This document shows positions 1 to 5,231 of a stretch of 6,290 bases of DNA, piece after piece. The translations under genes were made by a program, and so were the position numbers. Source of the stretch: Pelotomaculum sp. UBA5255 (GTDB taxonomy: Bacteria > Bacillota > Desulfotomaculia > Desulfotomaculales > Pelotomaculaceae); NCBI GenBank assembly GCA_002408725.1, contig DHTR01000022.1, positions 1 through 6,290 on the forward strand. Direction: 5' to 3'. Position 1 is the first letter of the stretch. Each line of letters begins with the position of its first letter. Below the pieces are notes generated by a model that made no database searches, was not told the origin of the DNA, and was given only the letters and a program-made list of their open reading frames with translations.

Positions 1-66
1 CTTCTTACCTTTTTCAAACTGTAGAAGTCGGGTTATAACAGAAAGCTGCTTTTAGGGGGGACAAAT

Positions 67-510
67 TTGATTCGTAGTTTTAAAATAGCTCCACTGGATA
101 GGACCGGAAAGTTAATTTCCAACCCTTTAATACTAATGTTAGCAATATGTAGTATAGGTTTAACCTGGTTAATTCCTTTTTTGTTTTCTCCACGTGGTTA
201 CCTGATATCACCAGAAGGAATCATCGTACACTTAAGAACGTACAAAAAAGTTATTTCTAGGACACAAATCAAATCTATTGAAATAGTTGAATACTCGCAA
301 CCCGGTGTTGGGTTGACATGGCATGCAGGTTTGTTCGGTTATGCCGGTCTTTTTGCTTTGAAAGATGGCAGCACAGCAAAAGTTTACGCCACACGTTGGG
401 ACTGTATGATACGTGTCAATACCATAAATGGAGACCCCTATCTTCTTTCTCCGGAGGAACCAGAGAGCTTTTTAGAGGCTGCAAAAAAAATTTTAGAGGG
501 AGATATTTAG
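67..510 (+). CDS. membrane-anchored bacterial PH-domain protein (bPH_5/PF10882-like)
   Basis: The 147-residue protein has a short basic N-terminus, one hydrophobic segment at about residues 19-40, then a soluble domain. That domain has the pattern of the small bacterial PH-like family: YLISPEGI (about 45-52), a basic turn before IKSIEIVE, a glycine/aromatic stretch around HAGLFGYAGLF, and a C-terminal YLLSPEEPESFL. The last motif is the most diagnostic part. The start is TTG at 67, chosen because AGGGGGG (54-60) lies six bases upstream. The stop codon is three bases before the next gene's ATG, so the two are very likely co-transcribed and translationally coupled. The family has no settled biochemical role; membrane association is inferred from the hydrophobic segment. 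The gene is clearly more AT-rich than the minus-strand genes at the right end. Family assignment is good; function is unknown. Confidence 0.75.
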   Translation: MIRSFKIAPLDRTGKLISNPLILMLAICSIGLTWLIPFLFSPRGYLISPEGIIVHLRTYKKVISRTQIKSIEIVEYSQPGVGLTWHAGLFGYAGLFALKDGSTAKVYATRWDCMIRVNTINGDPYLLSPEEPESFLEAAKKILEGDI

Positions 511-513
511 GAG

Positions 514-954
514 ATGGCAATAAAAGAATTATTAAGGAAAACTATTACGAAAAGCTATTTTAATAAAACAGTTTTCCTTTTTTCCCTACTCAATGCTTTA
601 CTGCTTTGTTACCTGGCATGGAAGAAAAATACAGAATGTTCTCTGTGTCATCAAGTGCCTTTCCTGTCTATGACAGACGTGAACCTAGCAGTAACGGGTA
701 TAATTGTGTCTTTAGCTTTAGCCATTATGGTAATGTTTTCTTGTAAAGTAAAGCTATTGAACTGTTCAGCTTTGTTTTTAGCTTTTATTGCTGCCAGTTT
801 AAGTTCTTTTCTATTAACGAGTCAGGTGCTTATAAACAAGGCACTATGCTACCCTTGTCTATTATCATCGATAATTTTTTATCTTATCTTTTTTTTATTG
901 TTTTACGAGATTGTTCTTAAACCGATATGGAGTAAACGCTTGTACCGTATGTAA
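514..954 (+). CDS. four-helix membrane protein with two CxxC pairs, VKOR/DsbB-like thiol oxidoreductase
   Basis: The 146-residue protein is almost entirely hydrophobic, with four probable membrane helices at about 18-36, 57-77, 82-104 and 110-133. A CSLC pair (C42, C45) sits in the loop before helix 2, and a CYPC pair (C112, C115) sits at the start of helix 4. A CxxC at the mouth of the fourth helix, plus loop cysteines after the first, is the layout of vitamin K epoxide reductase homologues. These pass electrons from disulfide-forming thioredoxin-like proteins to quinones. DsbB/BdbC is the alternative, but its second cysteine pair is more widely spaced. There is no fused thioredoxin domain, and no partner oxidase gene is in the window. 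Further cysteines at 32, 77 and 84 are inside helices. ATG overlaps the end of a TAGGAG sequence, and the upstream AGAGGGAGA may also serve as ribosome site. Family is inferred from topology and cysteines. Confidence 0.62.
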   Translation: MAIKELLRKTITKSYFNKTVFLFSLLNALLLCYLAWKKNTECSLCHQVPFLSMTDVNLAVTGIIVSLALAIMVMFSCKVKLLNCSALFLAFIAASLSSFLLTSQVLINKALCYPCLLSSIIFYLIFFLLFYEIVLKPIWSKRLYRM

Positions 955-974
955 CAATGTGTTTTGTATGAGAT

Positions 975-1013
975 GTTTTGTAACTGCTCAGGCTACGCCT
1001 GAGAATTTAAAAC
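975..1013 (+). terminator. hairpin after the PH/VKOR-like pair, possible terminator
   Basis: CTCAGGC (987-993), loop TAC, GCCTGAG (997-1003) forms a perfect seven-base-pair stem. GTTTT (975-979) and AAAAC (1009-1013) can add an outer stem across an internal loop. It lies 33 bases after the stop of the VKOR-like gene, where a terminator is expected. There is no real U-run after the stem (AATTTAAAAC), so efficient intrinsic termination is doubtful. Confidence 0.4.
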
Positions 1014-1046
1014 AAGGCAACCATTTCCAATATTAAAAGGGAACAG

Positions 1047-1584
1047 ATGGCAGAGAAATCAATAAGGCTGGTGATATCCGGTAATTGTGGAGAGAGTATC
1101 GCAAACCCGTTAAGTGCGGACACTTTTGTTTTTTAAGATTAAAACAGATCGCTTTGAGTTCCTGTCCGTGTTAAATCTTGAACCAAAAAATTAAGGGAAG
1201 GTCATAAGCAGCCTTGCGGACAAGGTAGAAAGAAATAAGGACACCAAGGCCGGTCCCGGAAAAATAAAGATCAAGGCCGGGAATGAAATATTCATGATAG
1301 CTCCGGCCGACATCCTGTTTATCGAGAAGCAGGATAAAGTCAGTTTAATCCACACCGGAAGCAGCGTTTACAGGGCATATCAAACCCTGGGCGAGCTGGA
1401 GGATAAGCTGGAATACAATTTCTTCAGAGTCCACAGGTCATTTATAGTGAACCTGAACAAAGTCAGCAAAATCGAAGAGGTAAGCAATAGGTCATATGAG
1501 ATTGACTTTGCCGGGTATGATAAAACGGCCTTGATGAGCCGGTATAAATTTAAAGAACACAAGCATAGATTCACCCCTTTGTAG
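1047..1584 (+). pseudogene. decayed LytTR-type regulator gene (start region plus DNA-binding domain, frames broken)
   Basis: A start is visible at 1047: AGGGAA (1038-1043) precedes ATG, which opens MAEKSIRLVISGNCGES, an N-terminus that could begin a receiver-like domain. That frame stops after 29 codons at TAA 1134-1136. A different frame carries KTDRFEFLSVLNLEPKN (about 1141-1191), ends at TAA 1192-1194, and then continues without a stop through VISSLADKVERNKD into the LytTR domain ending at 1584. The span is 538 bases, about 179 codons, whereas LytTR response regulators are usually around 240 residues. The simplest reading is one regulator gene that lost part of its receiver domain and suffered frameshift and nonsense changes. 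The frames and stops are seen directly; that the pieces once formed one gene is inferred. No histidine kinase gene is adjacent in the window. Confidence 0.5.
1294..1584 (+). CDS. LytTR DNA-binding domain fragment
   Basis: From the first available ATG this reads 96 residues of a LytTR domain, the DNA-binding fold of LytR/AlgR/AgrA regulators. The motifs are APADILFIEKQDKVSLIHT at the front, LGELEDKL in the middle, and the highly characteristic FFRVHRSFIVNLNKV at about residues 43-57. The domain clearly begins before this ATG: the same frame upstream encodes KIKIKAGNEIF, the usual first strand. Between the stop at 1192-1194 and ATG 1294 there is no ATG, GTG or TTG in frame. A product starting at 1294 would therefore lack the first strand and probably fold poorly. 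Treat it as the 3' piece of the broken gene starting at 1047 unless a non-standard start is shown. Domain identification is confident; expression is doubtful. Confidence 0.6.
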   Translation: MIAPADILFIEKQDKVSLIHTGSSVYRAYQTLGELEDKLEYNFFRVHRSFIVNLNKVSKIEEVSNRSYEIDFAGYDKTALMSRYKFKEHKHRFTPL

Positions 1585-1611
1585 TGAGAGAAGGGGTCAG
1601 TGTTTACAAAC

Positions 1612-1704
1612 ATGGCTGAAGGACAATATAGGGCAAATGTAGTTAACATACGCTCTGGAACCACTTGGTCCGGTTATATAACTATCATTTACACCGCCAG
1701 TTAA
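1612..1704 (+). CDS. possible 30-residue peptide, unrecognised
   Basis: ATG at 1612 opens MAEGQYRANVVNIRSG and continues for 30 codons to TAA at 1702-1704. The peptide ends in an alternating polar/hydrophobic stretch (WSGYITIIYTAS) that could be a beta strand. An AAGGGG run (1591-1596) lies 15 bases upstream, too far for ATG. A GTG at 1600-1602 would be only three bases away, too close. It could be a small real gene, the tail of a lost larger gene, or chance. I do not recognise it. Confidence 0.2.
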   Translation: MAEGQYRANVVNIRSGTTWSGYITIIYTAS

Positions 1705-1722
1705 ATAGGTGTGATAACACAA

Positions 1723-1759
1723 GAAGCGGCCTGCTCACCTACAGTAGGCGGGCCACTTC
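1723..1759 (-). terminator. imperfect hairpin in the convergent gap, candidate terminator of the minus-strand operon
   Basis: GAAGCGGCCTGC (1723-1734) pairs with GCGGGCCACTTC (1748-1759) over twelve positions, with one C-A mismatch and one wobble pair. CTAC/GTAG in the 13-base loop may extend it. Read on the minus strand it is followed by TTGTGTTATC, modestly U-rich; on the plus strand it is followed by CATGACTC, which is not. It therefore fits termination of the leftward genes better, about 110 bases past the stop of the DUF4179 gene. Confidence 0.4.
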
Positions 1760-1868
1760 CATGACTCAAAAAACATACGAAATCTCCTACAGCAGACATC
1801 CAGTGTATTACAGCAGTCCTTGCGGTTAGCTAGTTTTGAATTTTGTCAAAAACATTCATTTAGGATAT

Positions 1869-2966
1869 TCAATTGAGTGGAACAGTAACTGCTAGTTGTG
1901 GTATCGTTGGACAGTTTCCTTCTGTGACACCTTCTTTGTATAGGACCATCAAAATTGGTTCAATGACAATGGCTTTGACGTCGCTGGATGGAGTTTCGAA
2001 ATGAATTGTAAAGTCCCAGATTTTTTCATTCCCAACCTTTTTAAAATGTTGATCGGTAAAATACGCAACGTTCATAAATCGGTGATTTGTGTCGAGAACA
2101 TTGAAATTCATTGGCACACCAAAAAGTTCAACTAAGCTCATCTTGCTTATTGGTTTGCCATCTGTCTGTAATGCCTGGCGTAGTTGCATCGAAACGTCGG
2201 TATATACCGGACCTTTGCTTACTTTATTGGCGGTGAGTGTGATTCCATCATAGGTAGTGCTTGCATTCTGTGGGAAAGCAGTATCAATGGTCTTATTAAC
2301 TTCGGTACTAGAAATCGGGACAGATAACGTCCAATTTCCCTTTACTGGACCCACCTGATCAATAGGGATCGTCAGCATGCTGTTCTGAGGAGCCTGATCG
2401 GATGACAAGTCCCATCCCACATCACCACGGTACATATTTGTTGACACCAAAGAATCCATACCCACGACACTTTGAAAAGATAGCGGTTTACCATTAAGTT
2501 GAATCTTTGTTGTGGCGAGGTTAATTTGTGAGCCATAAATCGGTTCATACCCTTCCGGCACCTCTATAATATAGATTAGTAATAACCGCCTGCCATCGTA
2601 ATAGACTTTTGGCACAGTCACGGTAATCCCCTTGTCATTTGCCGATGAATTAACATCCGACGCATAATGATTGAGTTTCGGGCCATTAAAGGAGTATAAC
2701 CCACCAATAATTGGTATTTTTTGCAACATCGCAGCCATTACAGGTGAAACGAATCCTGAAACGCCAATCGCCATAAGTACTAATACTGCGGCGACCCCAT
2801 AAACGAGCGCCCGACGTTGCCAGGCCGCCTTTCCACGTGTGCGTCTGTGGCCCTGTTTTACAATTTCGCTGCTGCTAATGACCCGATCTTGATCTTTTAA
2901 TGCCCTGGAAGCCTCGGTAATAGCTATCTCAATCGGTTTTAGTGAGTTCACTGTGGCATAATTCAA
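1869..2966 (-). CDS. DUF4179/DUF5643 membrane protein, putative anti-sigma or surface-sensor protein
   Basis: The 365-residue protein has a basic, probably cytoplasmic N-terminus (1-52, ending HRRTRGKAAWQRR), one membrane helix (about 53-75), and then an extracellular part. FVSPVMAAMLQKIPIIGGLYSF (about 72-93) and the following VTVPKVYYDGRRLLLIYIIE match the start of DUF4179. From about 235, YDGITLTANKVSKGP begins a DUF5643-like second beta domain running to about 345. Family members usually sit next to an ECF sigma factor and are thought to hold it or sense envelope state; no sigma gene is present here. The only start is TTG at 2966, just downstream of an in-frame TGA (2976-2978), and there is no Shine-Dalgarno sequence in the 27 bases separating it from the STAS gene. 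Translation may depend on coupling, or the 5' end may be eroded. Third gene of the leftward operon. Confidence 0.75.
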   Translation of the reverse strand: MNYATVNSLKPIEIAITEASRALKDQDRVISSSEIVKQGHRRTRGKAAWQRRALVYGVAAVLVLMAIGVSGFVSPVMAAMLQKIPIIGGLYSFNGPKLNHYASDVNSSANDKGITVTVPKVYYDGRRLLLIYIIEVPEGYEPIYGSQINLATTKIQLNGKPLSFQSVVGMDSLVSTNMYRGDVGWDLSSDQAPQNSMLTIPIDQVGPVKGNWTLSVPISSTEVNKTIDTAFPQNASTTYDGITLTANKVSKGPVYTDVSMQLRQALQTDGKPISKMSLVELFGVPMNFNVLDTNHRFMNVAYFTDQHFKKVGNEKIWDFTIHFETPSSDVKAIVIEPILMVLYKEGVTEGNCPTIPQLAVTVPLN

Positions 2967-2993
2967 ATCAGGGAATCATGCATCAATGGTTGC

Positions 2994-3326
2994 TTAGAAA
3001 GCCCGCATGGCTTCCTCCTGCGAACCAGTAATGGTGAAAATGCTGGTAAAACCAGCTATATCAAAGACTTCCTGAACATTATCACTCAGCGCCGCCAGAA
3101 CCACCTTTCCCCCCAGTTTGGCAGTCTTTTTGGCCGCCATCAGCAAAACCCTGAGACCGGCACTGCTGATATAATCCATGTCAGTAAAATCAACCACGAT
3201 ATTTTTTTCCCCGGCTTCCATTAGGGTTAAAAATTTTTTCTCCAGTGTCTTCGAGGTAATTGTATCTAATCTCCCTTCAATTATTAGCACCATTGCTTGA
3301 TCTTTTTTATCCTCTTTGATCTTCAC
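2994..3326 (-). CDS. STAS-domain anti-sigma factor antagonist (RsbV/SpoIIAA-like)
   Basis: This 110-residue single STAS domain is the usual length for RsbV and SpoIIAA. It has the family's opening strand and turn (VLIIEGRLDTITSKTLE), the VVDFTDMDYISSAGLRVLL block at about 44-62, and a C-terminal LSDNVQEVFDIAGF. S55 in ISSAG aligns with the serine that the RsbW/SpoIIAB kinase phosphorylates in SpoIIAA (S58, in DSSG). Unphosphorylated, it should bind the kinase and free the kinase's other client. The start is GTG (3324-3326), set by a consensus AAGGAGG at 3335-3341 eight bases upstream; this is the best ribosome site in the operon. It begins 17 bases after the phosphatase/kinase gene, so the pair should be made together. 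The protein is cytoplasmic. Confidence 0.92.
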   Translation of the reverse strand: MKIKEDKKDQAMVLIIEGRLDTITSKTLEKKFLTLMEAGEKNIVVDFTDMDYISSAGLRVLLMAAKKTAKLGGKVVLAALSDNVQEVFDIAGFTSIFTITGSQEEAMRAF

Positions 3327-3343
3327 GTAAAAAGCCTCCTTAA

Positions 3344-5110
3344 TTACTTAATTAGTTTTTTCATTACTAACACGTTTTGTCCTGATTCCCGCAGGTATTC
3401 TATTTCGTCCATCATATTACGTACCAGATGGATGCCCAAGCCCCCAATCGGTCGTTCTTCAATACTTTGACTAACATCTGCTTCTGCCTGTTCCAGGGGA
3501 TTAAAGGCAAGTCCATCGTCATGGGTGGTAATCACCAGCGTCCCCCCCTGCAGAACAATTCCAACCGTGATTTCATGCTGGCCACCCTCCGGAAAGCCAT
3601 AGCTGATGGTATTGGTCAGCAGCTCATCTAAACATAGATTAACTTGAAAAATCGCCTGCTCCGGCAGATTATTCGCTGCGGCAAAACTTTCAATAGCCCG
3701 GGCCAGGGGTTCAATCTCTGCAAGCTTATTTTTTAAACGAAATTCCAGTTGCTTTGGGCCAAGGTATTTTATTACCAGGATGGTGATGTCATCAGATTGA
3801 CTGGCGCCGTTCATGAATTGTCGTGTGCCGTGCAGTATGCGCCCAACCTCTTCCCGGGCTACTTCACCGCCGAATTCCCGGAGAATATTTTCCAAGCGTT
3901 GTTCGCGCAAAAGTTCCCCGGCCGGATTCATGGCCTCTGTTACCCCGTCCGTATACAGCACCAAACTGTCTCCCGCTCTAAGCTTGACGCCGGCACAAAC
4001 ATATTCAAAATCTTCCATGACTCCCAGGGCCAGTCCCGGAATTTTCGGCAAGGCTTCCACTTCTCCGTTTTGCCTGTGCAGATAGGGGATATTATGGCCT
4101 CCATTACTAAAAACCAGATCTCCGCTGGAAATGGTTAATATACCGAGAAATTCTGTGACAAACATACCTGAGTCATTGTCTGCGCAGAGTTCGTTATTTA
4201 CCTGAAATAATATTTCAGCGGGACTCAGCATGATGTCCGCTTTGGCTTTAATCAGGGTTTTGGTAACAGCCATGTATAAAGAAGCCGGTACCCCTTTGCC
4301 GGATACATCTCCCACCGTAAAACAGAGATGATCTTCATCCAATAGGAAAAAATCATAAAGATCTCCCCCTACCTCTTTAGCCGGTTCCAAAACGGCAAAC
4401 ATATCGAATTCCGGTCGTTCCGGAAAAGGCGGAAAGATCTTGGGAACAATGCTCATCTGTATTTCACGGGCGACACTTAATTCACTCTCTATCAATTCCT
4501 TGGTACGCTGTGTTTCCCGCTCCCTCATCAAGTTGTGGATGATAAAAGCAAATATGCCCATCCCCGCCGCGTTGGTCAAAATCATAGGCAGGCTTATATT
4601 CTGAATAATAGGCAGGATTTGACTGAAAGGCTTCACAATAATCAGGGTTAAACCCATGTGAAAGGCTTCCATCAGCGCCATAAACACAACCGCGCCGGTA
4701 ATGCCGACAAACTCACCTTTCCGGTACTGATAGATGAGACCGCCCGCCAGACCTGCTATTACGGTGGAAATGGAACAGGGTATATAAGTAATCCCCCCCA
4801 TGGTATAACGATGCAGCCCGCCTATTAAACCCGCTCCAATTCCAACCCAGGGTCCGCCGATTAATCCGGCAATAGCCGGTCCCAGATCGCGAATGTTGGC
4901 GATCGCACCCATCACATCGATGCCGCTCAAGGTGCCGTAAATAGAAAATATCCCAAATATCAAAATCATCCCAATTTGTTGGTTAAGTGCAATTTCCTTC
5001 CTGGCCATGATGGCCGCATAAGCCCTGGTTCTGGTTAAGACATAAGCCAATACCATAACTACCGACATATTTTTAATTAGATCTATACATAAAGCAATAA
5101 CGCTATTTAT
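3344..5110 (-). CDS. membrane sensor with LytS-type 5TM domain, SpoIIE/RsbU PP2C phosphatase and RsbW-like kinase domain
   Basis: Three domains follow in order, numbered from the ATG at 5068. A LytS/YhcK-type multi-helix sensor spans about 8-180, with the signature ANIRDLGPAIAGLIGG then GLHRYTMGG. A short linker leads to a SpoIIE/RsbU phosphatase at about 220-435, with metal ligands visible in EVGGDLYD (D236), GDVSGKG (D254), YTDGVTE (D374) and SDDIT (D426/D427). A GHKL ATPase like RsbW/SpoIIAB follows at about 445-574, with the N box DELLTNTISYGF (E482, N486), HDDG (D518) and GGLGIHLVRN. It therefore combines the opposing kinase and phosphatase for the STAS protein encoded 17 bases downstream. 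The ATG at 5068 has no ribosome site and cuts the first helix. I chose ATA at 5110 (588 residues), directly behind a good Shine-Dalgarno, which adds NSVIALCIDLIKN and restores the helix. Domain calls are firm; the start is inferred. Confidence 0.88.
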   Translation of the reverse strand: MNSVIALCIDLIKNMSVVMVLAYVLTRTRAYAAIMARKEIALNQQIGMILIFGIFSIYGTLSGIDVMGAIANIRDLGPAIAGLIGGPWVGIGAGLIGGLHRYTMGGITYIPCSISTVIAGLAGGLIYQYRKGEFVGITGAVVFMALMEAFHMGLTLIIVKPFSQILPIIQNISLPMILTNAAGMGIFAFIIHNLMRERETQRTKELIESELSVAREIQMSIVPKIFPPFPERPEFDMFAVLEPAKEVGGDLYDFFLLDEDHLCFTVGDVSGKGVPASLYMAVTKTLIKAKADIMLSPAEILFQVNNELCADNDSGMFVTEFLGILTISSGDLVFSNGGHNIPYLHRQNGEVEALPKIPGLALGVMEDFEYVCAGVKLRAGDSLVLYTDGVTEAMNPAGELLREQRLENILREFGGEVAREEVGRILHGTRQFMNGASQSDDITILVIKYLGPKQLEFRLKNKLAEIEPLARAIESFAAANNLPEQAIFQVNLCLDELLTNTISYGFPEGGQHEITVGIVLQGGTLVITTHDDGLAFNPLEQAEADVSQSIEERPIGGLGIHLVRNMMDEIEYLRESGQNVLVMKKLIK

Positions 5111-5122
5111 TTACGTCACCTT
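5108..5122 (-). promoter_or_regulatory. Shine-Dalgarno and proposed AUA start of the sensor/phosphatase gene
   Basis: On the minus strand GGGGGAAGGTGACGTAAATA puts AAGGTG (5117-5122) six bases before ATA (5108-5110). The AGGTGA part matches the 3' half of the full anti-Shine-Dalgarno complement. The triplet before ATA is an in-frame TAA (5111-5113), so the frame opens exactly there. No ATG, GTG or TTG lies in frame until 5068. A one-base change or sequencing error (ATG to ATA) would give the same picture. Confidence 0.5.
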
Positions 5123-5141
5123 CCCCCGGCAAATAGAGCCT

Positions 5142-5168
5142 ATACCCTTTCTTTCTATACTGTAAAAC
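5142..5168 (-). promoter_or_regulatory. sigma-B-like promoter of the partner-switching operon
   Basis: Reading leftward, GTTTTA (complement of 5163-5168) is followed after 15 bases by GGGTAT (complement of 5142-5147). This resembles the Bacillus sigma-B pattern GTTTAA-N12-15-GGGTAT, with one mismatch in the upstream box. Transcription would begin near 5135, leaving about 25 bases before the proposed start codon, enough for the Shine-Dalgarno sequence. A housekeeping promoter using TATAGA or TATAGG nearby cannot be excluded, but I see no good -35 box for it. Confidence 0.45.
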
Positions 5169-5231
5169 TCCCCTACCTTGATAGTTGCCGTTATTTTTTC
5201 TACGCTAAATATTAAAAATCTCTTATTCGCA

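Noticed and set aside
11..39. Possible housekeeping promoter (TTTTCA at 11-16, TATAAC at 34-39, 17-base spacer) before the PH-domain gene
   Set aside because: The spacing is right but the -35 box matches poorly and the region is AT-rich, so chance is likely; not listed as a feature.
1246..1280. Repeated AAGGCCGG at 1246-1253 and 1273-1280
   Set aside because: Only eight bases, two copies, inside a decayed coding frame where both copies encode Lys-Ala-Gly; no sign of a real repeat array, CRISPR or operator.
1598..1620. Short inverted repeat TCAGTGTTT / AAACATGGCTGA
   Set aside because: The stem is interrupted by a three-base bulge, has a two-base loop and no U-run, so it is probably incidental.
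1380..1664. Minus-strand 94-codon frame across the LytTR domain
   Set aside because: The plus-strand frame carries the unmistakable LytTR motif; the reverse translation has no recognisable features.
3428..4138. Several open frames on the plus strand across the phosphatase/kinase gene
   Set aside because: They lie opposite a gene with intact PP2C and ATPase motifs, their translations look like nothing familiar, and none has a convincing ribosome site. They are shadows.
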